Shown: one piece after another, positions 8,733 to 17,425 of the stretch
Layout of the letters: every line of letters begins with the position of its first letter
Position numbering within the stretch: the first letter of the stretch is position 1
Source of the DNA: Micromonospora sediminimaris
Lineage (GTDB): Bacteria > Actinomycetota > Actinomycetes > Mycobacteriales > Micromonosporaceae
Assembly (NCBI GenBank): GCA_900112325.1
Contig: FOLJ01000013.1
Coordinates: forward strand, 1 to 64,000
DNA: 64,000 nt
Reading direction: 5' to 3'
Made by a program: the position numbers and the translations under genes
The notes under the pieces: generated by a model
Seen by the model: the letters and a program-made list of their open reading frames with translations, nothing else
The model's database searches: none
Told to the model about the DNA's origin: nothing

Positions 8733-10022
8733 TCACGGCAGGACTCCCCTCGACTCCAGGGCGGCGGCGACCGCCTCGCGCAGCTCGTCGGCGGTCGCCT
8801 GCGGGTCGATCGCCGACGGCGGCGACAGGATCGCCGAGGTCACGGTCGAGATGCTCTGGTACGCGGGGGTCAGCGGTCGCACCGCCGAGTCCCGCAACTG
8901 TTCGAGGATGGTCTCCTTCATCGGGTACGCCTCGTCCATCTCCGGGTCGGCGTAGACGCTCTCGATGGTCGGCGGCACCCCGTCGTTGATCGCGGAGAAC
9001 TTCTGGTTCTCCGCGTTGCGCAGGCACCTGGCCGCCTCGAAGGACTCCTCCGGGTGCTCCGAGTACCGGCTGACGGCCAGGTTGATGCCGCCGATGGTGA
9101 CCCGACCCGGTGTGCCCTCCTCGACTCCCGGCACCCGGGCCCAGGCGACCTGCTCCGCCAGTTCCGGGTTGGCTTCCTGCATGGCCGGATAGACGAACGG
9201 CCAGTTCACCTGGAACGCACCGTTGCCGCTCTGGAACTCCAGCCGCACCGGATCCTCGGTGGCGTTGCTGAACGACGGCGAGGTCACCCCGGAGGTGGCG
9301 AAGTCGCGCAGCACCTCAAGTGCCCGCACGGCGCCGTCGTCCACCACGGCCTCGGTGCCGTCCTCGTTGAGGATGTTGCCGCCCGCGCTGGCCACGAGCG
9401 TGTTGTAGAGCACCACGAGTCCCTCGTACTGGGCGCCCATGGTGAGCACCTGATGCGGCTGGCCCTGATCCCGCAGCCGCTGCGCCGTCGAGATCATCTC
9501 GTCCCAGGTGGTCGGCGGCTCGGGCACCAGGTCCTTGCGGTACCACAGCAACTGGACGTTCGTGTGCTTCGGCGCGGCGTAGAGCTTGTCCTGGTACCGG
9601 GCGGTCTCCAGCGGGCCTTCGAGAGTGCCCTGCTCCGCCTCGGCGCGGTCCTGCCCGGTCCATTCGAGGATCCAGTCGGCGCTGGCGAACTCCTGAGTCC
9701 AGGTCACGTCGAGGCCGAGCACGTCCATGCCGTCGTCCTCGGCCGCGAGCCGGCGCACCATCTGCACCCGCTGCTCGTCGGCTTCCCGCGGCAGCACCCG
9801 GTTGACGATGCGGTACCGCCCGGCGGCCTCGGTGTTGCATCTGTCGACCACCTGCTGCAAATTCTGCTCCGGCGGGTAGTACAGGTTGATCGTGGGCACG
9901 CCGCCGTCGTCACCAGTGGCACACGCCGCCATCGGTGCCACAAGCGTCAGTGCTGCGGCCGTCGCCGCCATCCGTACGCGGGGCCGGCGTCGACCGCCGG
10001 CCGGATCACTCCGCTCGCTCAT
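8733..10022 (-). CDS. lpqY: Trehalose-binding lipoprotein LpqY
   Basis: The 429-residue protein starts with a basic segment and a signal peptide ending in the lipobox MAAC at Cys34. Much of the mature part follows Mycobacterium tuberculosis LpqY as I remember it: RCNTEAAGRYRI, LPREADEQRVQ, a WTQEF element, an APKHTNVQLLWYRKDLV stretch, FQVNWPFVYPAM and the end AVRPLTPAYQSIS with IDPQATADEL. LpqY delivers trehalose released at the cell envelope to SugABC. GGGAGGG precedes the ATG; the frame is open upstream but lacks a signal sequence there. This is the best-recognised of the four binding proteins in the window. Confidence 0.88.
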   Translation of the reverse strand: MSERSDPAGGRRRPRVRMAATAAALTLVAPMAACATGDDGGVPTINLYYPPEQNLQQVVDRCNTEAAGRYRIVNRVLPREADEQRVQMVRRLAAEDDGMDVLGLDVTWTQEFASADWILEWTGQDRAEAEQGTLEGPLETARYQDKLYAAPKHTNVQLLWYRKDLVPEPPTTWDEMISTAQRLRDQGQPHQVLTMGAQYEGLVVLYNTLVASAGGNILNEDGTEAVVDDGAVRALEVLRDFATSGVTSPSFSNATEDPVRLEFQSGNGAFQVNWPFVYPAMQEANPELAEQVAWARVPGVEEGTPGRVTIGGINLAVSRYSEHPEESFEAARCLRNAENQKFSAINDGVPPTIESVYADPEMDEAYPMKETILEQLRDSAVRPLTPAYQSISTVTSAILSPPSAIDPQATADELREAVAAALESRGVLP

Positions 10023-10301
10023 GACCCTCCCCTCGTTCTCGGCCAACAGCCGGGGAGGACTCCGTGCCCCGGCGCACGGCGAGACGGTCAGGGCTTTGAC
10101 CTGCTGCTTCGCACCCCTGCGTTTCGTGGCTGGAACACTGCCCGACGTGTGGAGCCGCGAAACCTGCCCGGGCCGAGACGGGCTAAACACCGAACCGTGT
10201 GGCCCACGTCACGTGCCGGCGGGCGCACCGGATCACCGGGGCCGGCAAGCGCCGCCGACCACGGCCTGCGGCCTGCCGAGGCGGATGTCGGTGCCGGCCG
10301 G

Positions 10302-10313
10302 CATGATCGGCGG
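10302..10313 (+). promoter_or_regulatory. Leaderless -10 box of the double VOC gene
   Basis: CATGAT followed by six bases and then the ATG at 10314; no Shine-Dalgarno sequence is present, which suggests a leaderless transcript. Confidence 0.4.
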
Positions 10314-11009
10314 ATGATCGCACGCTTCAAGGACCTCTGCCTCGACGCCGCCGACGCACACGCCCTCGGCGGCTTCTGGGCTCGGATTCTGCACGGGGAA
10401 CTGGTCGATGTCGGTGACGGCGACACCCGGGTCGACTCGCCGACCGGTGTCAGCGCCGAGTCGATCTGGGTCAACCGGGTGCCCGAACCGCGTACCGTCA
10501 AGACCCGCGTACACCTGGACCTGCGGTTGGCCGAGGCGAGCCCGGCAGCGCTGCTGGAAGCCGGCGCGCGGCTGGTCCGCGAGCCGGACTCGGAGATCAG
10601 CTGGTGGGTGCTGGCCGACCCCGACGGCAACATGTTCTGCGCGTTCGCCCCCGGTGACGACCCCCGCCCGGGGCCGTTCGAGTTGGTGGTCGACTCCGCC
10701 GACCCGAGCGCCCAGGCCACCTGGTGGGCCGGTGTCGTCGGCGGCGAGGTCCAGGTCAGCGAGGAGGGGCACGCCTCGGTCACCGGCGCGACCGGCTTCC
10801 CCTGGGACCACTGGGTCTTCGACCCCGTCCCGGAGCGCAAGACCGTCAAGAACCGGATGCACTGGGACGTCGACCTGGCCGCCCCCGAGCCGTCCGCGCT
10901 GATCAGGGCCGGGGCCACCCTTCTGCGGGAGCCGGACGACGCGGTGTCCTGGTGGGTGCTGGCCGACCCGGAAGGCAACGAATTCTGCGCCTTCCCGCCA
11001 CGGGACTGA
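10314..11009 (+). CDS. Tandem-domain VOC (glyoxalase-like) protein
   Basis: The 231-residue protein is two VOC units in a row. Residues ~1-115 and ~120-231 align with each other: both carry PEPRTVKTRVHLDL / PERKTVKNRMHWDV, and both end in SWWVLADPDGNMFCAF / SWWVLADPEGNEFCAF. Such glyoxalase-6 type proteins bind small molecules or metals; no reaction can be named. It stands alone, divergent from lpqY with a 291-base gap. I see no SD sequence at the start, in line with a leaderless promoter. The near-perfect internal symmetry shows an old domain duplication. Confidence 0.75.
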   Translation: MIARFKDLCLDAADAHALGGFWARILHGELVDVGDGDTRVDSPTGVSAESIWVNRVPEPRTVKTRVHLDLRLAEASPAALLEAGARLVREPDSEISWWVLADPDGNMFCAFAPGDDPRPGPFELVVDSADPSAQATWWAGVVGGEVQVSEEGHASVTGATGFPWDHWVFDPVPERKTVKNRMHWDVDLAAPEPSALIRAGATLLREPDDAVSWWVLADPEGNEFCAFPPRD

Positions 11010-11196
11010 CCGGCCGGTGCTACCGGGCAACCGTCAGGTGGACTAGCGTTTAACAAGCTTCGCCGCCAGCGCGTACGCCGTCGCCGTCGATACGCCACCG
11101 GCTGACCCCGACCCGCCCGATCGGTTGGTTCTCGCGGGAACAGCCCCTCACCGGTTACCGGTTGGGCAGGATCGTCCCCAACGAGGAGGTGCCGCC

Positions 11197-11631
11197 GTGG
11201 TGCAGGACACCCGCGCTCTCACCCTGACGTTCGAGGTGAGCGGCCTGCCACCGGTCAAGACCGAAGCGCTGTCCATCTTCGCCGCCGGGCATCGGCAGGC
11301 GACGAGGGTACGCGCCCTGTTGCAGGCCGCCTGCGCGGCCGCGCAGGAGACCGGCTGGACGCCACTGTCCGGCCCGATCGAGATCGACCTGACCCTGCGC
11401 TGCCCGCCCGGGCACCGCACCTCCGACGCCAGCACGCTGCTGGGTGGGGTGTGCGCGGTGCTTCAGGACAAGAAGCGGGTGTCCAGCATCGGGCTGGCCC
11501 ACCTCGGCGTGCTTGTCGACGTCGCACTCTACGACGACGACAAGCAGATCCGCCGGCTGTCGTACCTGGAGCAGCCAGCCGAGGACTTCTCGTACCAGGT
11601 ACGCGTCGCCGCCGTACCGGACGGGGTTTGA
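11197..11631 (+). CDS. Small protein with RusA-like pattern
   Basis: A 144-residue protein of unknown function with a GTG start; AGGAGG at 11184-11189 selects it (the next GTG at 11200 is also possible). Residues 60-140 resemble the RusA Holliday-junction nuclease layout: a strand EIDLTL, a helix after SDASTLLGGVCAVL (76-89), where RusA has DxDNxxK, and LYDDDKQIRRLSYLE (111-125), where RusA has DDxQV. Of the RusA metal residues only one acidic residue of the first pair and the later aspartates remain, so an active nuclease is doubtful. A second small gene follows 46 bases later. Confidence 0.6.
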   Translation: MVQDTRALTLTFEVSGLPPVKTEALSIFAAGHRQATRVRALLQAACAAAQETGWTPLSGPIEIDLTLRCPPGHRTSDASTLLGGVCAVLQDKKRVSSIGLAHLGVLVDVALYDDDKQIRRLSYLEQPAEDFSYQVRVAAVPDGV

Positions 11632-11677
11632 CCGACGGCAGCGGTGGGGTACCGCAGCCGCCGACGAAGGGAGCGCC

Positions 11678-11947
11678 ATGTCGGAGCCACACGTCACGCT
11701 GGATCCACACGACCCGGTGCAGGAGAAGCTGCGCGGGCCGCTGGAGGAGCAGCTGACCTCTGCCCTGCAGGTGGCCGCCGACCGGGTGCGCGACAGCTAC
11801 GCCGGTGAGCCGGTGGAGCAGGTCTGCCAGCGGCTGCTCGACGAGACCCGCGCCGGCCTGCACCCCGACATCGCGGCCGGTTTCGAGCCCGACATGGACG
11901 AGTTGTGCCGGGTGGCGGTCGCCATCGTCCGCGGCGAGATCACCTGA
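11678..11947 (+). CDS. Small acidic protein of unknown function
   Basis: This 89-residue protein is preceded by AAGGGAG at 11667-11673. It is mostly helical and acidic (QEKLRGPLEEQLTSALQVAA, ELCRVAVAIVRGEIT) with no signal peptide, cysteine or membrane segment. I do not recognise a family. The position right after the RusA-like gene and before a strong terminator suggests that the two form a two-gene unit and may work together. Confidence 0.6.
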   Translation: MSEPHVTLDPHDPVQEKLRGPLEEQLTSALQVAADRVRDSYAGEPVEQVCQRLLDETRAGLHPDIAAGFEPDMDELCRVAVAIVRGEIT

Positions 11948-11980
11948 CGGACGCCCCACCGCTCGGCCGTGCCGACCCCA

Positions 11981-12021
11981 CCGGGTCAGGACTGGACCCA
12001 CCCGCTCCGGTCCTGACCCGG
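11981..12021. terminator. Bidirectional terminator hairpin
   Basis: A 16-bp stem with one G-U pair (11981-11996 with 12006-12021) and a 9-base loop lies between the convergent small-protein and HAD genes. It is very GC-rich and has no T tract, as is usual for actinomycetes. Confidence 0.75.
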
Positions 12022-12066
12022 CCAGGCATGGTCGGGGCGCCCCGCTGCCCGCCGGCTCGGCGATGT

Positions 12067-12771
12067 TCAGAAGTGGCGTAGCAGGTCCGGGAAGGCGTTC
12101 AGGTGCAGCACGCCGGCGTCCGCCGGATCCAGCTCGTCATGCTCCAGTACCCAGGTGTTGGCGTTCGGGATGAACACCGCGTTCCAGCCTGCGGCCCGGG
12201 CGGGCAGGATGTCCGAGCGTGGCGAGTTGCCGATCATCCAGGCGCTGCCCGGGTCCACGGCGTGCTGCCCGGCCAGCCACCGGTAGGTCTCGACGTTCTT
12301 CTCCGGCACGATGTGCGCGGCCGTGAAGTGGTGCAGCAACCCGCAGGCGTCCAGCTTGCGCTGCTGCTCCTCGCGCTCGCCCTTGGTCAGCAGCAGCAGC
12401 TCGTGCCGGCCGGCCAACTCGTCGAGGGCGTCGGCCACCCCCGGCATCAGCTCGACCTGATGCGCCACCAGGGCCATCGCCAGATCGTCGATCTCCCGAC
12501 GCTCCGCCTCGGTCGGTCGCTGGCGCAGTCGTTCCAGGCACTCGCGCAGGCTGCGCAGGAAGACCTTGCTGCCGTACCCGTGGGTGACGGCGTTGGCCCG
12601 CTCGATGTCGTCGAGCACCGCTCGCAGCTGTGTCCGGTCGAGGGTGGGATGGTCCAGCCACTTCAGGAAGTCGTCGATCACCCGCTCGAACACGACGTTG
12701 TTCTCCCAGAGGGTGTCGTCGGCGTCGAAGACCAGCACCCGGCCCGGCTCGATGGCTGCCTCACGCGTCAC
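12067..12771 (-). CDS. HAD-superfamily hydrolase
   Basis: The 234-residue protein carries HAD motif I as VFDADDTLW (nucleophile Asp16, acid/base Asp18), motif II in LLLLTKGE, and a late PARAAGWNAVFIPNANTW typical of phosphatases of the HAD-IA type. Likely role: dephosphorylation of a small phosphorylated metabolite; the substrate is unknown. The GTG start at 12771 has no SD sequence but is preceded by TAGAGT-N7, so translation is probably leaderless. The gene is monocistronic, with hairpins on both sides. Confidence 0.8.
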   Translation of the reverse strand: MTREAAIEPGRVLVFDADDTLWENNVVFERVIDDFLKWLDHPTLDRTQLRAVLDDIERANAVTHGYGSKVFLRSLRECLERLRQRPTEAERREIDDLAMALVAHQVELMPGVADALDELAGRHELLLLTKGEREEQQRKLDACGLLHHFTAAHIVPEKNVETYRWLAGQHAVDPGSAWMIGNSPRSDILPARAAGWNAVFIPNANTWVLEHDELDPADAGVLHLNAFPDLLRHF

Positions 12772-12784
12772 CTCGCGGACTCTA
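12772..12784 (-). promoter_or_regulatory. Leaderless -10 box of the HAD gene
   Basis: On the minus strand TAGAGT (12784-12779) is followed by seven bases and the GTG start. Confidence 0.45.
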
Positions 12785-12833
12785 GGCGAACCGGCACACC
12801 CCCGACGACCGGATAACCGGGAGACCCGTCCCT

Positions 12834-12894
12834 GATCGTCTGCATTCCAGTGACCGTCGGGTCGGCGTGTCGGGTCAATGGAATGCAGACGATC
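12834..12894. terminator. Long hairpin element (16 bp, mismatch, 5 bp)
   Basis: A perfect 16-bp inverted repeat (12834-12849 with 12879-12894), then one mismatch (12850/12878), then a further 5-bp match TGACC/GGTCA (12851-12855 with 12873-12877). It lies behind the GNAT gene and upstream of the HAD gene, so it probably ends the GNAT transcript. Two other elements in the window share this layout. Confidence 0.65.
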
Positions 12895-12900
12895 GTCGGC

Positions 12901-13806
12901 TCAGGCCGGGGTGTAGACCACCCGCGAGCGGATCCGGCGGAAGCCGGTCCGCTCCAGCTCCGCCACCACCTTCACCCGGTGCGCGTCCACGTCGGCGACC
13001 ACCTCGTACGCCCCGCCGCCGGCCAACGCCGCGACCGCGTCGGCCAGCAGCTCACCCAACACCGACTCGTCCAGCAGGCCGAGGTAGGCGATCATCGGGA
13101 AGCAGGCGTCGGCCGTCGGCCCTGCCAGCCCCACCGGTTCGTCGCCGTGCAGTGCGATGCGCCAGTTTCCAGGCGGCGTACCGGTCAACCAGGCCATTGG
13201 ATTGCGGGCCAGGTCCACGCCGGCGACCGCCCGGGCGGTCTCGGCACCGGTCAGCACGACCGGCTCGGCGATACGGGCCACCAAGGCGTTGATCTCCGCA
13301 GCGTCGGCGGCGGGGCGGAAGGAGAACCGGCCGGACGGCGCCGGCAACGGCCCACCCGCCCAACTGAACCTGATCCGCTCTCCCCGCTCGACAAGTCCCG
13401 CGAGCCGGGCCGCCGCCATCATCGCCTCGGCGACGGAGCGCACCTCGGGTTGCCGACGCCAGTACGCCGGCAGCGCGGCGTAATACACCTTCGGACCGCC
13501 CAGCGCGGCGTGTGCGGTACGCAGCAACGCAGCGCCCACGGCGCTTGCGGCTTCGGTGGCGGGTGCGAGGTCCAGGTCGAACCGTTCCAGCCACGGTTCG
13601 CCGACGGAACCGGGTAGCAGCAACCACGCGGCGCGACCCACCACCCGGTCGGTGCGCAGGGCGACCCAGGTGTGCTCCGGCCGGTAGCCGCCACCGGCGA
13701 TCCCGTCGGCGTAGCTGATCTGTCGCAGTTGCGGCAGCGGGTCGGTCATCGAGTCGAACAGTTCCTCCTCGCCCGCGACGAGCGGGCGGATGACCAGATC
13801 GGTCAT
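12901..13806 (-). CDS. GNAT-family acetyltransferase
   Basis: A 301-residue protein beginning MTDLVIRPLVAGEEELFDSM, a common opening of GNAT acetyltransferases. Two acetyltransferase-like halves are seen: an N-terminal one with GRAAWLLLPGSVGEPWLERF and a C-terminal one ending in KVVAELERTGFRRIRSRVVY. The start at 13806 has GGAGGATC before it. It would move an acetyl group from acetyl-CoA to an amine; the acceptor is unknown. It follows the TetR gene in the same direction with a palindromic element in the gap. Confidence 0.7.
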   Translation of the reverse strand: MTDLVIRPLVAGEEELFDSMTDPLPQLRQISYADGIAGGGYRPEHTWVALRTDRVVGRAAWLLLPGSVGEPWLERFDLDLAPATEAASAVGAALLRTAHAALGGPKVYYAALPAYWRRQPEVRSVAEAMMAAARLAGLVERGERIRFSWAGGPLPAPSGRFSFRPAADAAEINALVARIAEPVVLTGAETARAVAGVDLARNPMAWLTGTPPGNWRIALHGDEPVGLAGPTADACFPMIAYLGLLDESVLGELLADAVAALAGGGAYEVVADVDAHRVKVVAELERTGFRRIRSRVVYTPA

Positions 13807-13970
13807 GGCAGATCCTCCGGGACAGCGACGCCCCGGGTCAGATCCGCGTGGACGCCGGGCCGCGGACGGGGCGCAGAACATCGGACATTGTTCTGACCTC
13901 CCCTCCACTCGATCGGCGTGCCAGCCAACCTACGCCCCCACCCCACCCCCCGCAACCACCCCAACCCTTC

Positions 13971-14036
13971 CCGGTTGATCAAGAAGTTTTCGTCGTCCAC
14001 GCCCGCGAAATCCGACGCAAACTTCTTGATCACCGG
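13971..14036. repeat. TTGATCAAGAAGTTT palindromic element, copy 1
   Basis: The inverted repeat TGATCAAGAAGTTT (13976-13989 with 14019-14032) is flanked by CCGG on both sides (one extra T on the left) and followed inward by a mismatch (13990/14018) and a 5-bp match CGTCG/CGACG. The TGA stop of the TetR gene (14032-14030) lies inside the right arm. A related element is at 33433-33497. Confidence 0.75.
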
Positions 14037-14614
14037 GACGAGGGGCGGGGGGTGAAGAGGTTCTGGCTGAGTAGGTGTTCGCGGTGGTCCTGGGTTTCCG
14101 GGCGCAGTCGGCCGCCGCGGGTGAGCATCACCATGCCGTGCAGCAGGCTCCAGCCCAGCTCGGCGAGGATGTCGGCGTCGCGGCCGGCGGCCAACGGCGT
14201 GAGCGCGGTGCGCAGCTCGGCGAAGGTGGCCGCGACAGTCTCGGGAACCTGCTCCGCACCGAGGGTCAGCTCCGGCGTGTGGGCGAACATCGCGTCGTAG
14301 ACCTCGGGATTGGCGTACGCGAAGTCCAGGTAGGCCGCCATCACCGCCGGCCAGACCTCCACCGGGCGATCGACAGACATGCGTGCCCCGGTCAGGGCGG
14401 CGGCCAGGTCGGCGAAGCCGCGCACCGCGACGGCGGCCACCACCGCGTCCCGGTCGGCGAAGCGCTGGTAAAGGGCACCGAGGTCGACGTCGGCGCGTTC
14501 GGCGAGCCGGCGGGTGGTCACCGCGGCCAGGCCCTCGGCCTCAGCCAGCTGCCAGGCGGTGGTGACGATAGCGTCGCCGTCCCGCCCGGTGCCTGGTTCG
14601 TCTGCTCCGGACAC
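14030..14614 (-). CDS. TetR-family transcriptional regulator
   Basis: The 194-residue regulator has an N-terminal helix-turn-helix (VTTRRLAERADVDLGALYQR, about residues 37-56) and a helical C-terminal ligand domain. The GTG start at 14614 lacks an SD sequence but follows TAGCAT-N7, so the message is probably leaderless. Its target is not clear: the GNAT gene downstream is in the same direction, and the GH63 gene upstream is also co-oriented. The stop codon is embedded in a palindromic repeat, which may therefore influence its mRNA end. Confidence 0.82.
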   Translation of the reverse strand: MSGADEPGTGRDGDAIVTTAWQLAEAEGLAAVTTRRLAERADVDLGALYQRFADRDAVVAAVAVRGFADLAAALTGARMSVDRPVEVWPAVMAAYLDFAYANPEVYDAMFAHTPELTLGAEQVPETVAATFAELRTALTPLAAGRDADILAELGWSLLHGMVMLTRGGRLRPETQDHREHLLSQNLFTPRPSSR

Positions 14615-14627
14615 GCCGCCGATGCTA
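14615..14627 (-). promoter_or_regulatory. Leaderless -10 box of the TetR gene
   Basis: On the minus strand TAGCAT (14627-14622) and seven bases precede the GTG start at 14614. Confidence 0.45.
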
Positions 14628-14687
14628 GCCCGCGTAACGCAGGGTCACCCGGTCACGACGGATTGGCGACTGTAGACGGCAGCCCGG

Positions 14688-17384
14688 TCAGCGGCGCAGG
14701 GTGAGGATGAGGTCGGCGACCAGGGCGGTCCAGCCCGTCTGGTGCCAGGCCCCCAGGCCGGCGCCATTGTCGCCGTGGAAGTACTCCGGAAACGCGATCA
14801 GGTCACGCCAGTCCGGGTGGGTCTGGAACAACTGCGCCGCGCCGTAGATCGGCCGGCGGCCCCAGCCGTCGCGGGTGAACAGCGCGATCAGCCGGGCCGA
14901 CAGGTCGTCGGCGATCTCGTCGAGGGTCTTCTTCACCCCGGAACGGGTCGGATACTCCACCTGGAGGTCGTCGCCGAAGAACGCGGCGTAGTCCCGCAAC
15001 GCGCTGATCAACAGGAAGTTGGTAGGCATCCAGATCGGACCGCGCCAGTTGGAGTTGCCGCCGAACAGGCCGCTCGTCGACTCGGCGGGCTCGTAGCCTA
15101 CGCAGAACTCCTGCCCGCCCAGGGTCACCGCGAACGGCTTGTCCAGGTGGGCGCGGGACAGCGTACGCAGCCCGTACTCGGAGAGGAACTCGTCGGTGTC
15201 CAACATCCGGGCGAGCAGCCGCACCACCTGCTCCGGGCCGCACATGGACAGCAACCGTTGCTGCCGTCCGTCCGGTCCGAGCCGCCGCGCGCCGACCACC
15301 GCGGCGTACTCGGGTCGGTTGGTGAGGAACCAGCGCAGCCGGGCACCCAGTTCGGGCAGCCGGTGCAGGGTCCGCGCGGTCAGTCGGGTCACCGCGGCCA
15401 ACGGCAGCAGGCCCACCACCGAACGCACCTTCAACGGCACCTTCGTGCCGTCGGCCAACCGCAGCACGTCGTAGAAGAACGCGTCCTCGTCGTCCCAGAG
15501 TCCCTGGTCGTACGCGGCCGCCGCGATGTAGGCGAAGTGTTCGAAGAACTTCGTCGCGGTGTCCACCCAGGTCCGGTCGTGCTCGGCCAACACGATGGCG
15601 ATGTCCAGCAGGTTGAGCGCGTACATCGCCATCCAGCCGGTGCCGTCGGACTGCTCCAGCACCCCGGCCACCGGCAGCGCCGCCGACCTGTCGAACGGGC
15701 CGACGTTGTCCAACCCGAGGAACCCGCCCTCGAAGACGTTGTTGCCGCCGGTGTCCTTGCGGTTGACCCACCAGGTGAAGTTCATCAGCAGCTTGTGCAT
15801 CATCCGGGCCAGGAAGTCGTGGTCCCGGCTGCCGTCGATCTCGAACACCTTCAACGCCGCCCAGGCGTGCACCGGCGGGTTCACGTCGCCGAAGGCCCAC
15901 TCGTACGCCGGGATCTGCCCGTTGGGGTGCAGGTACCACTCCCGCAGCAGGAGCAGCAGTTGCTCCTTGGCGAAGCCGGGGTCGACCCGGGCGATGCTCA
16001 CGCAGTGGAAGGCCAGGTCCCAGGCGGCATACCACGGGTACTCCCACGGATCCGGCATGGAGATCACGTCGAAGCTGGTCATGTGCCACCAGTGGCTGTT
16101 GCGCCCGTGCCGGCGACCGGCCGGCGGGTTCGAGCCGGGGTCGCCCTCCAACCACCGTTTGACGTCGAAGTGGTAGAACTGCTTGCCCCACATCAGCCCG
16201 GCGATGGCCTGCCGGGCGATCAACGCCTCGTCGGCGCTGGCCTTGGCCGGGATGACCGTGTCGAAGAACCGGTTCGCCTCGGCGCGACGGGCCCACACCG
16301 CCGCGTCGAAGCCGTCGCCCAGGTCGGCCGGCGGTGGCTCGCCACCGCCGGGCGGCGGGGCCGTACGGGTCAGCCGCAGCCGGATCCGCCGCTGCTCGCC
16401 GGCCGGCACGTCCAGCACGTAGTGCAGCGCTCCCTTGGTGCCCTCCGACTGCGGGTTGACCGTCTCCGCACCGTCGACCACATGGTCGTTGATGCCGTCC
16501 TTCGGGTACGGGGTACGACTCGGCAGCCCCCACAGCCGCTCGGCGTTTGTGTCGTTGTCGCAGAGCAGCGGCGTCGGGTCGCCGTCGCCTTCGAGCACGA
16601 CCTGACCCAGCACCCAGTGCTCACCGACCAACCGCCGCCCGGACCCGACGATCCGGGGCACCCGGTCACCGCCGGGCAGCCCCCACGCCCAGGTGTTGCG
16701 GAACCACAGATGCGGCAGCACGTGCAGCCGGTCGGCTTCCTCGCCACGGTTGGCCACGGTCACCACGATGCACATGTCGGTCGGTCCGGCCTTGGCGTAG
16801 TCGACGGTCACCGCCCAGTACCTGTCGTCGTCGAAGATGCCGGTGTCGACAAGCTCGTACTCCGTGTCGTCCCGGCCCCGCAGGCCATTGACCGCGACCA
16901 GTTCGTCGTAGGGGAAGGCGGCCTGCGGGTAGTGGTACCGCCACCGCATCCAGGAGTGGGTGGGGGTGGAATCCTCGTACCACCAGTACTCCTTGGCGTC
17001 CTCGCCGTGGTTGCCGCCGTCCCCACCGAGGCCGAACATCCGCTCCTTGATGATCGGATCGCGTCCGTTCCACAACGCGAGAGCGAAACAGAACGTCTGC
17101 CGGTCGTCACACACGCCCGCCATGCCGTCCTCGGACCACCGGTAGGCTCGGGACCGCGCATGGTCATGGGGAAAGTAGTCCCAGGCCGTGCCGTGCTCGC
17201 TGTAGTCCTCCCGTACCGTCCCCCACGCCCGCTCGGACAGATAGGGACCCCATGCGCGCCAGTCCTGCTCCCCGGCATCGGCCTGGGCGAGCCGGATCCG
17301 CTCGACGTCGGGGGCGGAGGGCGAACCGTCAGTGATCACCTGAACATCTTCGACGCCGCCGGGGTACTGCACCACAGCGGCCAT
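14688..17384 (-). CDS. GH63-type glucosidase
   Basis: A large protein of 898 residues without signal peptide. It opens with DWRAWGPYLSERAWGTVRED and contains FPHDHARSRAYRW, KEYWWYEDSTPTHSWMRW, YPWYAAWDLAFHCV and SNWRGPIWMPTNFLL, all typical of bacterial GH63 glucosidases (mannosyl-oligosaccharide-glucosidase-like). The AWD aspartate region is where the family acid lies. It should cleave terminal alpha-glucosides in the cytoplasm. The ATG at 17384 has no good SD; a GTG at 17339 is an alternative. It is divergent from the debranching enzyme with only 41 bases between starts, and a GT4 follows there, so an alpha-glucan role fits. Confidence 0.8.
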   Translation of the reverse strand: MAAVVQYPGGVEDVQVITDGSPSAPDVERIRLAQADAGEQDWRAWGPYLSERAWGTVREDYSEHGTAWDYFPHDHARSRAYRWSEDGMAGVCDDRQTFCFALALWNGRDPIIKERMFGLGGDGGNHGEDAKEYWWYEDSTPTHSWMRWRYHYPQAAFPYDELVAVNGLRGRDDTEYELVDTGIFDDDRYWAVTVDYAKAGPTDMCIVVTVANRGEEADRLHVLPHLWFRNTWAWGLPGGDRVPRIVGSGRRLVGEHWVLGQVVLEGDGDPTPLLCDNDTNAERLWGLPSRTPYPKDGINDHVVDGAETVNPQSEGTKGALHYVLDVPAGEQRRIRLRLTRTAPPPGGGEPPPADLGDGFDAAVWARRAEANRFFDTVIPAKASADEALIARQAIAGLMWGKQFYHFDVKRWLEGDPGSNPPAGRRHGRNSHWWHMTSFDVISMPDPWEYPWYAAWDLAFHCVSIARVDPGFAKEQLLLLLREWYLHPNGQIPAYEWAFGDVNPPVHAWAALKVFEIDGSRDHDFLARMMHKLLMNFTWWVNRKDTGGNNVFEGGFLGLDNVGPFDRSAALPVAGVLEQSDGTGWMAMYALNLLDIAIVLAEHDRTWVDTATKFFEHFAYIAAAAYDQGLWDDEDAFFYDVLRLADGTKVPLKVRSVVGLLPLAAVTRLTARTLHRLPELGARLRWFLTNRPEYAAVVGARRLGPDGRQQRLLSMCGPEQVVRLLARMLDTDEFLSEYGLRTLSRAHLDKPFAVTLGGQEFCVGYEPAESTSGLFGGNSNWRGPIWMPTNFLLISALRDYAAFFGDDLQVEYPTRSGVKKTLDEIADDLSARLIALFTRDGWGRRPIYGAAQLFQTHPDWRDLIAFPEYFHGDNGAGLGAWHQTGWTALVADLILTLRR

Positions 17385-17425
17385 TGTCGTCGTGTCGTGT
17401 TACACCTCGCCGCCGTGGAGGAAAG

